39,644 nucleotides of DNA from Polytrichum commune. Its lineage: Eukaryota > Streptophyta > Polytrichopsida > Polytrichales > Polytrichaceae. The stretch is taken from contig OX485807.1 in assembly GCA_950295325.1 (NCBI GenBank), forward strand, positions 46,242,796 through 46,282,439, given 5' to 3'. The notes below the pieces were generated by a model. That model had not been told where the DNA came from. It saw nothing but the letters and a program-made list of their open reading frames with translations, and did no database searches. Shown one piece after another: positions 33,901 through 39,644 of this stretch (within the stretch, counting starts at the first letter, position 1; the number at the start of each line of letters is the position of its first letter). The position numbers and the translations under genes were made by a program.

Positions 33901-34971
33901 GGGTTTACAAAATATCTTACGCGCGTGTTCTAGGGCGGTTTTAACTAGTTTAGTGGGTGGGGCATAATAGTACTTGAATTCATCATTTGTCATGAGGTGT
34001 GTGCCATTGGGGTGCGTGATGTGTTTTAATTCGGTTATGTTGTGTAAAATTAATTTATGTAAGTATTTGAGGGAAGTGGTGGGAGTTAGTGTGGGTATAT
34101 GGTGTGCTTGACTCATCCATTGTGTCTCTAATGGCGTAGGGTGAAGGGGGAATTTTGCAAGTGTACTTCTAAGGTGAGTGTCACTAGTTTTTTTGAGTAG
34201 GTATAATGTTCTAGTAATTGGTGATCTCATGCAATCATGTGGGGTTATTCGTGGTAGGTGGAGTGATCCGCCATGTTTGGCAAGGATATGTTTGGTTAAT
34301 CCATTATATATTCTTCCAAGTCTTCCTTGGTCGTTGAGGGCATTTATGAGTTGTTCTCCGATACATGTTATATAGGCGTTTTTTAGTGAGAAAGCTTCGG
34401 TGCCGAACATATTTTGTGGAAGTTGTGTAACGGCGTTTGATAGGCATTTCGGGAGGCCACATATATTTTTGTGTAGGGCAATTATTCTTTTATCTAGTTT
34501 TTTAATAGCGGGAAGTGAGTATGGGACGGCATAAAAGCTATACGCTATGCCGGCTCTTATGACTGTGTCAACCATTTGTATTTTTTGCTTCATGGTGGCT
34601 GGGCATGTGGTTAGGAGTTTACATTGTTTGATTAGTTTGGTTGTTATGATGTGCGTTTGTATTTTCCATTGTAGTGATGGAACTAAATTGATTCCGAGGT
34701 AAACATATGGTTCGTGTTGGCTTAGTATTGGTATTGGTTGGTTTCGGAAGTTAATATTGATGGTCGTTAAATGTGTTTTAAAGGCTTGTGCATTTAGTTT
34801 GGATTTATTTGGGCATCCTGTGATTGCGCATTTCGGGATGCCGAGGTCCATTCCGGCCCATTCGCAATATCTATCTAGCTTGTTCAATTGTTGTTGGATG
34901 GATGTCGTATGGTTGGATATTATCGCTAGGTCGTCCGCATAGGCCGCGGAACTTAATTTTGTATTAGAGGT
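30952..34971 (-). CDS. LINE ORF2, C-terminal part (RT thumb, PCIF1-like, RNase H, CCHC, PD-(D/E)xK-like)
   Basis: This frame opens at 34971 and supplies the YADD catalytic motif of the reverse transcriptase (34930-34941), then the RT thumb. Residues below count from a TTG at 34887 (1311 residues). A Cys ladder C-x3-C-x3-C-x3-C is at 327-339. Residues about 601-765 resemble the PCIF1 methyltransferase fold (YFSSPITCP, FSRDKVFGSIGTTF, HPHTEKDTQQALHWA, ITTDPNW). RNase H is at about 824-966 with D828, E874, D899, H948 and D958 in place. A C-x2-C-x9-H-x4-C knuckle is C1088, C1091, H1101 and C1106. The C-terminal domain has LKPDIL (1176-1181), FIEFTY (1204-1209) and QKITKY (1221-1226), an arrangement like the restriction-like endonuclease of R2-type LINEs, although Thr replaces the Lys of ExK. 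It is separated from the N-terminal part by a -1 frame break; only 19 nt (34953-34971) are open in both frames. Confidence 0.9.
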   Translation of the reverse strand, partial: TSNTKLSSAAYADDLAIISNHTTSIQQQLNKLDRYCEWAGMDLGIPKCAITGCPNKSKLNAQAFKTHLTTININFRNQPIPILSQHEPYVYLGINLVPSLQWKIQTHIITTKLIKQCKLLTTCPATMKQKIQMVDTVIRAGIAYSFYAVPYSLPAIKKLDKRIIALHKNICGLPKCLSNAVTQLPQNMFGTEAFSLKNAYITCIGEQLINALNDQGRLGRIYNGLTKHILAKHGGSLHLPRITPHDCMRSPITRTLYLLKKTSDTHLRSTLAKFPLHPTPLETQWMSQAHHIPTLTPTTSLKYLHKLILHNITELKHITHPNGTHLMTNDEFKYYYAPPTKLVKTALEHARKIFCKPPCHNQCPNTCLTHTTPNTLKDAYKIQNHHINTSLSRHNIHPMPPPLPEYPKPPLHIQRNHIQFPIQSIINDHPHTYKHKHKITKHYTSYLCQWILPNDTKYHKWLPQRDLFPWNNQNTINHNILLLTQYYTQKQHQRFTNILQINFSEAQMRDTRYVHPPQDIPLCHIHINECNPDNDIECTQHTIQSQYGASHIYDNDGRHLITIPELRLQWLWEQYQNALNKPHNLEPPIQSFEKEVAWLYQRYKYRMPKNNPLKLSQYTLPNAIIENIIDSFHITHSYFSSPITCPTTLKQFSSPFSRDKVFGSIGTTFQHKWAGVGYAHPHTEKDTQQALHWARLAAKHNPDTITILITTDPNWYHNINPHEGPFPDSHVISHFKADTIAYDEPTIPPELRTNPRTENHDIRILCIHHKHTSPGSCEYATRMDTISTTLQIPTSFHTPAPPTPINTLVNRSKKWSQLIYPPPHPLTNQTSNTPIYTNQDICLPLKYHPQFCYYTDGSFMPPKEITRGHWRREKAGYGIYNPFKNLKITERLPGLQNILRAELMAIHHTLHLLTTTYRNEPAHIFTDCLNVLYLLNTQTKHPTLHNSHPDKKILESIVKMLQSRTQTTTLHKVKAHTNIQGNEQADKLAKLGCELEHRDAIATHEYAHPTPYYLQKDWWHSMQETPDKGPIRHLGKYIIKHDKKHNLSILATQTHQLHKWLDNKDIDKTLSNDFWTNPAISDKQKTCLVKFRTGQYMGQARKQLFFGRIAYPSHTCNICNSLEADTWLHILLKCKQQHIHALITKRHNKAVWEIRKLLVSNKITRHYILMNACTYNELPQDNTVPTWLLPCTCGTQRCHCNARLKPDILCIIGHPYNSPPPEAPTPEITVQFIEFTYCNDRFSTETINQKITKYQPLINNIIAKGWNVAPLIVLASGARATTHIPSMNELETKLKLPTSQIRNTFKQLNIIAIQYAHSILIHKRRIENRQPITDLQNHN

Positions 34972-37900
34972 TTAAAGGTGTATCCGTGGGGTCCGCGTTG
35001 TAGCCATCTAAGTAATGGTTCGAAAAAGATGATGAAGAGGTAAGGGCTTAGCGTATCTCCTTGTATGGTTCCCCTTTGTATGGGTATGGGTAGTGTTTTA
35101 TCGAAGTATTCCCCGACAAATGTGGTAGTTGATTGTGAATAGATATTTCCTACTAGTGCAACGGCATCTTGCGGATAACCGAGGTCTTTCATAATGGCGA
35201 GGAGTCTAGCATGGTCGATAGAGCCAAAGGCATTTTTGAAGTCTATGTATAGGATGTAGATGTCTTGGTTAGTGAGTCGTGCATCTTCTAATGCGGCGAT
35301 GAGGGTTTGAAGTTGTCGGGCGGTGCATCTTTCAGCTTTAAAGCCCTCTTGGCTATCATGTAGAATTTGGTGTTTTTCCCCGTATGAGGAGAGTATACTA
35401 GTGAGCGTGCTAGTAAATAGTTTGTAAATAGTGTTGGCAAGTGCAATAGGCCGATGGTTGGTGAGGTGATGGGGGTTGCCTTTTTTGTATAAGAGTATCG
35501 TAAGGCTCGTTTTCCAAGTTTCAGGTATTTGTTTTTGTTTATAACAGTGGGTAAAAAATAATAGTAGAAGCTTATGAAATCTTGGCGGCATATTTTTTAG
35601 TATGGTGTTAGGAATTTGATCGGGTCCCGGCATTTTCCCGTTGGTAAGGATTTTAAGACATATATCGTATGTTTCTTGGTCTAGGTATGTGTGTAAGGGA
35701 GTTAAGGCTTCGCCTCTCTTTTCTATAGTAAATCCGTTGAGGTCGTGCCATGGATATTGTCTAACTCCACATAGGCATTGTTGTGGGTGATCGGGTTGAT
35801 AATGACATGTTGGGACGGTTGGTCTATTACTTATGGATTGTTGCACATGTATTTCTTGTGCGATGTCTGTGGGGCTTGTAAGGATATTATTGAATCGATC
35901 TATTAGGCAGTCTAGAGGGGGGGTGTCAATATTCTTGAAGACTTTTCTATTAATTTTCTTGGGACTTTTGTCATATAATTGTTGGTATTTGCATATGGTT
36001 TTTTTGATTTGTTGGGTTGTGTAGTTTGTTGTTATTTTGCGGGCTTTGTTTTTAGCTTCTTTGGCGATGTTGGCTAAGTTGGCTAACCATGTTTCGTATG
36101 GGTGGGAAGGATGTGGAGGTGGGGGTATAGTGACAGAGGTATGGTTGTTAATTTCTTGTGTGATAATGGGGTGAATTCGCCAATTTGGGTTGTTTTTTAT
36201 GATATATATTATTTTTCTAATAAGATGGTAGGTAGATAGATGTATTTTCCATTCTTTTTGGAGTTTCTTTGGAAGGTAGCCTCCTTGCTTGGCAATTTTG
36301 TTTGATAGCGTGGGAATGGGTGGGGCACTACATGTTTCAAGGACGGAGGTTGTAATGTTGTCGGTGAGGAAACTTAGTGATTGACATGCTAGTTGCCATT
36401 GTTCATTTGTCAAGTGGTTATTTTCTAACAATTGTATGAGCTCGTCGATTTGGTTTGAGTTGTCCTCGAAGAATTTGGTGTGGAATGTTTCTAGGTTTTC
36501 CTTGGGTATAGGGTTGAGTATCCTAGGTGGTGGGTCGGGGGTTGTGATTGGTTCTCTTGCTATAAGTGTGTTTGGGGGTATTCGGAGTTGTATAGGTAGA
36601 TGATCGGAGTTTAGGTGCGTTGTTTGATTTGTGGTTGAGGTGAATTGGTGGTTATGTGGGGTTTTGATGTAAAATCCATCTATTAGGCTATTTTGTGTGT
36701 AATTATGTCCTCCTTGTCTTGAAAATGTTGTGTTTGTCGGGATGTATGTTAGTTCTAGGTTGGTTGTGAAGGATCGCCAAAGGTAATCTTCCGGTTGTGG
36801 CGGTGTGGTTTGTTGGTCATTTTGTCTTCCAATTAAAGCAACGTCTCTATTAAAATCTTCACATAGGATATATGTGTGATTAGGGTATGTATTTATTTGA
36901 TGAGTGATGTTAGTTTGTATGAAGGGGATGAGAGGTAGGTCCTCCTCATGCGAGGGCATATATAAATTAATTAAGAGCCATGGTTGTAAATGTTGGTTTG
37001 CTATGCGCGTTACTTGGAGGAATGGGGATATGTTTGCGGGGGTGGGAATTTTGGAAAGATTGCCTGGAAATGCATGTTTGTTGTGTATTAGTAGTAGTAA
37101 TCCCCCTCTATATCCTCTATATGTCATTCGTTGGCGTGTGATTCTTGTGATGTTGTGGGTGTTGTTAAAGAAAAGTTTGTATTGAGGGAATAGGTATTGT
37201 ATATATTTTGTGGATTTAGTGGCGGAAAGCTTGGTTTCTTGAATGGTGATGATTGATGGGGGTTGTTGGGGGTCCGTGATTAGTTCTTGTAGATATGGCA
37301 TGACAATGTTTAGTGAGGAGGCATTCCAGGTTATGGCGTATGATTCTTGACTAGTTAGCGGGACCGGATTGGGCGAGGATGATGAATGATAAGTAATGGG
37401 GGGGTTGGGACTTGTGTATTCATTTATAGGTTCGTTATATCTTAGTGCCTCCATTAGTAGTTGTCGTGGTAGGTATGAGAATTTTTCTTGTAATTTTTCT
37501 ATATTAGCGGAGTTATGGTCTAGATGTATATAATCATATAATTGTTTGTGTATTGTGTTGGGAGGGGTGATAGTGTCTTTATATATATGGCAAAATTGTG
37601 TGTATGGGTGTGGGGTATCTATGTGTCTTTCTGGTGGGTTTTGCAATCTTGACATTCTTTCTAGTAGTTGAGATGTCCATTCTTGTATTGGTTGGTGGTG
37701 TAGGAGTGTGTTACATGTTAGAGTGGAGGGACTAATGGTTACGACTATTGCATAGATGACCCTTGGGGGAGGGTGGTGATTATATTGTTGTATGTGATTA
37801 TACAAGTATGGGAGGGAGTGTATTATTTGTGTATGTAGCGGATGTGTGTTTTGGAAAAGGGGTTTGAATGTTCCGGCCAAGTGTTGGTATTCTGGGTGGA

Positions 37901-38951
37901 ATTTGATCGTATTTGGTAAGAAATATGTTGTTTGTCTTCTCTTGTGGTCAGGGGGGTGTGTTTTTAGTAGGTCAGGCATAGGTCCTGGGTTAGGGTGGAT
38001 GTCACCACATTGTAGGAGGAGATGGTTTTGATTGCGGTGTTGTGTGCTTATGCTTAATTGTGGTTTCTTGTTATGTATAATTATGGTGTTATTTTGTGTG
38101 TTTGGGTGTGAGGGTTTTGGGGCGGTTGGTTTGTGGTGTGAATGGCTTTGGCCTAATTTGATGGGGTTAAGGGGGTGTTGTGGTAAGTGTATGGGCAATG
38201 GGCTTACTAGTTGGGCGTATTGGAATACGGGTGGATTTTTAATAGAGTATTGTTTTGTTTCTTGAATGTTTTTTATAAGGGGATTTTTATAGATGTATGA
38301 AAGTGGGCCCGGATTGGGTTGTATGTCTCCACTTCTTAGGATGAGTGTTTGGAGGTCAACAATTTGTGCAAAGGTTTTGTGTAATGTTGGATGTTTTAAG
38401 TGTGTATGTCTTATTGTGTAGAAGTTGATTAAAGTGATGTTGTGGCGGTTTATGTGGCTATATCCAATGTGATGATGTCTTAATGGTGTGGTGATGTGAG
38501 GTAGTGGAGGTGTATGTGAGTTTAGTATGGGTGGTGTGGATGTGCCCGATATGTGGGTTTTTAGTGTTTCTTTTAGTGTGTAAAATAGCTCTTCTTTTTG
38601 AGGTGTTGTTTTGTTTGAGTTTGGGATGGTATTATATAAAAGTGTGTGTGTGGGTGTGTTAATTATTATGAGTGTTATGTTATGTGAGTAGTTGTATGAG
38701 TGAGTATGGTTATGGTGTAGGGTGGTAATAGAGTGTGCTTGGTATGGGTTGTTTATTGTATCGTGGGATGATGTGGGAGTAGCGTGGGGGGTTAAGGTGG
38801 TGAAATTAGCACATAGTATTGAGGCTATAATGATATGGATAAGAGTGATATTGAATTGCTTAGTGCGTGTGCACTTTTTATTGATAAGTAATAGAAAACA
38901 TATATAGTATGTAACTAGCGTCCATGTGTATGCTAATGGGTTGCTATTCAT
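34953..38951 (-). CDS. LINE ORF2, N-terminal part (leader, 2A-like motifs, APE, RT fingers/palm)
   Basis: This is an open frame of 1332 residues from an ATG that overlaps the ORF1 stop. Hydrophobic segments at 11-23 and 36-48 form a possible signal or membrane leader. 2A-like motifs GDIQPNPGP (208-216) and GDIHPNPGP (316-324) are 108 residues apart, each preceded by a leucine-rich stretch. The APE endonuclease spans about 536-793, with N543, QETKL (E572), INLYMP, CEDFNRD (698-703), SLIDGFY and SDH (782-784). The reverse transcriptase starts at about 1098, with GKMPGPDQIPN, HRPIALANTIYKLF, QEGFKAERCT, LYIDFKNAFGSIDH (D1237) and QGDTLSP. It ends at TAA 34953-34955, just before YADD, which lies in the other frame. 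The protein would cut target DNA and prime reverse transcription from the nick in the nucleus. Confidence 0.93.
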   Translation of the reverse strand: MNSNPLAYTWTLVTYYICFLLLINKKCTRTKQFNITLIHIIIASILCANFTTLTPHATPTSSHDTINNPYQAHSITTLHHNHTHSYNYSHNITLIIINTPTHTLLYNTIPNSNKTTPQKEELFYTLKETLKTHISGTSTPPILNSHTPPLPHITTPLRHHHIGYSHINRHNITLINFYTIRHTHLKHPTLHKTFAQIVDLQTLILRSGDIQPNPGPLSYIYKNPLIKNIQETKQYSIKNPPVFQYAQLVSPLPIHLPQHPLNPIKLGQSHSHHKPTAPKPSHPNTQNNTIIIHNKKPQLSISTQHRNQNHLLLQCGDIHPNPGPMPDLLKTHPPDHKRRQTTYFLPNTIKFHPEYQHLAGTFKPLFQNTHPLHTQIIHSLPYLYNHIQQYNHHPPPRVIYAIVVTISPSTLTCNTLLHHQPIQEWTSQLLERMSRLQNPPERHIDTPHPYTQFCHIYKDTITPPNTIHKQLYDYIHLDHNSANIEKLQEKFSYLPRQLLMEALRYNEPINEYTSPNPPITYHSSSSPNPVPLTSQESYAITWNASSLNIVMPYLQELITDPQQPPSIITIQETKLSATKSTKYIQYLFPQYKLFFNNTHNITRITRQRMTYRGYRGGLLLLIHNKHAFPGNLSKIPTPANISPFLQVTRIANQHLQPWLLINLYMPSHEEDLPLIPFIQTNITHQINTYPNHTYILCEDFNRDVALIGRQNDQQTTPPQPEDYLWRSFTTNLELTYIPTNTTFSRQGGHNYTQNSLIDGFYIKTPHNHQFTSTTNQTTHLNSDHLPIQLRIPPNTLIAREPITTPDPPPRILNPIPKENLETFHTKFFEDNSNQIDELIQLLENNHLTNEQWQLACQSLSFLTDNITTSVLETCSAPPIPTLSNKIAKQGGYLPKKLQKEWKIHLSTYHLIRKIIYIIKNNPNWRIHPIITQEINNHTSVTIPPPPHPSHPYETWLANLANIAKEAKNKARKITTNYTTQQIKKTICKYQQLYDKSPKKINRKVFKNIDTPPLDCLIDRFNNILTSPTDIAQEIHVQQSISNRPTVPTCHYQPDHPQQCLCGVRQYPWHDLNGFTIEKRGEALTPLHTYLDQETYDICLKILTNGKMPGPDQIPNTILKNMPPRFHKLLLLFFTHCYKQKQIPETWKTSLTILLYKKGNPHHLTNHRPIALANTIYKLFTSTLTSILSSYGEKHQILHDSQEGFKAERCTARQLQTLIAALEDARLTNQDIYILYIDFKNAFGSIDHARLLAIMKDLGYPQDAVALVGNIYSQSTTTFVGEYFDKTLPIPIQRGTIQGDTLSPYLFIIFFEPLLRWLQRGPHGYTFKPLIQN
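37980..38006 (-). other. 2A-like motif 2 in LINE ORF2
   Basis: Encodes GDIHPNPGP (residues 316-324), preceded by HLLLQC. The canonical 2A translational-recoding motif is D(V/I)ExNPGP, with release between G and P. The Glu position is His here. Similar GDIHPNPGP motifs are familiar from animal CR1-type elements. Confidence 0.6.
38304..38330 (-). other. 2A-like motif 1 in LINE ORF2
   Basis: Encodes GDIQPNPGP (residues 208-216), preceded by LQTLILRS. All residues of the D-I-x-x-NPGP core are present, with Gln at the Glu position. Skipping here would free a leader of about 215 residues with the hydrophobic segments from the downstream polyprotein. Confidence 0.6.
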
Positions 38952-39644
38952 TTTGGGAGTTTGGGCCTTTGTGGTAACTTGATGGGGAATTCCGGTAGTG
39001 GGTACTATGGAATCCCGGGGGTGCTAGTTGTGCCGCGTTGGTGTCGTCCATGGGATGGTGTGGTATGTGAGGAAGTCTTGCGGTGTTGACTTGAGGGGGA
39101 GGGGGGTCCGGGAGGGTGGCGGCGAGTGTTTGTATGATGTTGTGGATGCGATGGTTCGATTGTTGAAACTCCATGGCCATTGCACTCATGATGTTGTGGA
39201 TGTTGGCCGCATGTGTTTTGAGTGTTTCCGTGGATGCCTCGATTCGTGTGTCCGTGTTGTGGTTGATGTTGTTGGCGATTGTGTTGAGTTTAACGTCCAT
39301 TGTTTCGGTGAGGTCCTTCATGGCTTTGTTGAAGATCTTCTCCGACACTAAAGGGGAGGCGGCGGCATGGTTGCTCATGGCTTGAGCCTTTTGAGCGATG
39401 ACTTCCCGTACCGGTGCGTGTGCGAGGCGAATGGCGGTGGGGTTAGGGTCAGAGCCATCTATGCTACCTTTGTGTGGGACAAAGTCTACTCTCCTTCCAA
39501 AGATATACGAAGACTTGTGTAACCATTCAGTGTAGACGGCGGCATTTAAGCATTGAATGTGGCACCATCCGGCTTGCCTATCGTCGTCTTGTTTGTTTTG
39601 GTACCCGAAAGTGACTCCGGTGACATTGTCTTCTCCAATGAGCT
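38944..39644 (-). CDS. LINE ORF1 protein, partial (N-terminus beyond window)
   Basis: The frame stays open from the right window edge to the TAG at 38944-38946, about 232 residues. An internal ATG at 39378 exists, but the frame continues upstream with protein-like sequence (AGWCHIQCLNAAVYTEWLHK, YIFGRRVDFVPHKG), so the true start lies off the window. That upstream part could be an RRM-like nucleic-acid-binding fold. A helical, probably coiled-coil segment follows (EKIFNKAMKDLTETMDVKLN to about IIQTLAATLP), then a Pro/His/Asn-rich tail. LINE ORF1 proteins bind the element RNA and multimerise to form the RNP. The last codons overlap the ORF2 start in ATGAATAG. Confidence 0.8.
   Translation of the reverse strand, partial: LIGEDNVTGVTFGYQNKQDDDRQAGWCHIQCLNAAVYTEWLHKSSYIFGRRVDFVPHKGSIDGSDPNPTAIRLAHAPVREVIAQKAQAMSNHAAASPLVSEKIFNKAMKDLTETMDVKLNTIANNINHNTDTRIEASTETLKTHAANIHNIMSAMAMEFQQSNHRIHNIIQTLAATLPDPPPPQVNTARLPHIPHHPMDDTNAAQLAPPGFHSTHYRNSPSSYHKGPNSQNE

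Larger units (their letters stand above)
30411..39644 (-). mobile_element. LINE with APE and PD-(D/E)xK-like endonucleases (Dualen/RandI-like), 5' end off window
   Basis: Read on the minus strand: ORF1 (to 38944), an 8-nt overlap, then an 8-kb ORF2 (38951-30952) with one frame break, followed by a 3' UTR of about 0.5 kb. Domain order in ORF2 is hydrophobic leader, two 2A-like motifs, APE endonuclease, reverse transcriptase, PCIF1-like domain, RNase H, CCHC knuckle, and PD-(D/E)xK-like C-terminus. Known dual-endonuclease LINEs are the Dualen/RandI elements of green algae. The coding strand is extremely poor in G and rich in A and C throughout, unlike the flanks. The few lesions indicate recent activity. 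The 3' boundary is placed near the hairpin at 30416-30440. The 5' UTR and target duplication are not visible. Confidence 0.93.

Noticed and set aside
34966-34974. TTTAAAC slippery heptamer at the ORF2 frame break.
   Set aside because: Codons there read TTT AAA C in the incoming frame, not the T TTA AAC phase needed. The downstream frame is also closed by TAA at that point.
31505-38265. Plus-strand frames within the LINE (for example 32036-32413, 36904-37185).
   Set aside because: They are antisense shadows of the A/C-rich ORF2, with no independent similarity.
37980-38330. Viral origin of the 2A-like motifs.
   Set aside because: They sit in a LINE with APE and RT domains, and no viral capsid, helicase or polymerase is present. 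2A-like motifs are known in non-LTR elements.

Overview
The window looks like nuclear DNA of a large, repeat-rich streptophyte genome, more likely a charophyte alga or a non-seed land plant than a seed plant. I infer this from a plant-type CACTA transposase (Transposase_21, DUF4218, DUF4216), a ZNF862-type hAT transposase relic, many small fold-back elements, a SINE, a LINE with green-algal affinities, GT-AG introns and very low gene density. The species cannot be named from the sequence. I see no rRNA, no convincing tRNA, no CRISPR array and no bacterial operon structure.

Layout: 1-2.6 kb is A+T-rich repeat DNA with two fold-back elements and a SINE flanked by 15-bp target-site duplications. 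About 2.7-10.1 kb is a decayed CACTA (En/Spm) element. It has a diverged tandem duplication upstream, a transposase gene broken by stops and frameshifts but still showing a phase-0 intron, and a downstream array of short A+T repeats. 10.46-11.77 kb is a broken gene for a repeat protein resembling bacterial and fungal FG-GAP-like proteins. 11.9-17.4 kb holds nested DNA transposons: a Harbinger-type element with TAA duplications contains a 410-bp hAT-type MITE, and a second 410-bp copy in the opposite orientation interrupts a hAT transposase relic at 15.4-17.4 kb. 17.4-23.9 kb has no recognisable gene but contains a long hairpin and a fold-back element.

The only intact host-like gene is on the minus strand at 23.97-24.94 kb. 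It encodes a type II membrane glycosyltransferase resembling family GT25, with a CpG-rich presumed promoter to its right. 26.1-30.2 kb is repeat DNA with several fold-back MITEs.

The outstanding feature is a LINE on the minus strand from about 30.4 kb to the right edge. ORF1 overlaps ORF2 by 8 nt. ORF2 spans 8 kb with one frame break, located next to the YADD catalytic motif. ORF2 carries two N-terminal hydrophobic segments, two 2A-like GDI(Q/H)PNPGP motifs, an APE endonuclease, a reverse transcriptase, a domain resembling the PCIF1 methyltransferase fold, an RNase H, a CCHC knuckle and a C-terminal PD-(D/E)xK-like domain. Having both endonuclease types recalls the Dualen/RandI group of green algae. 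The tandem 2A-like motifs, the hydrophobic leader and the methyltransferase-like domain make this element the best candidate for something undescribed.
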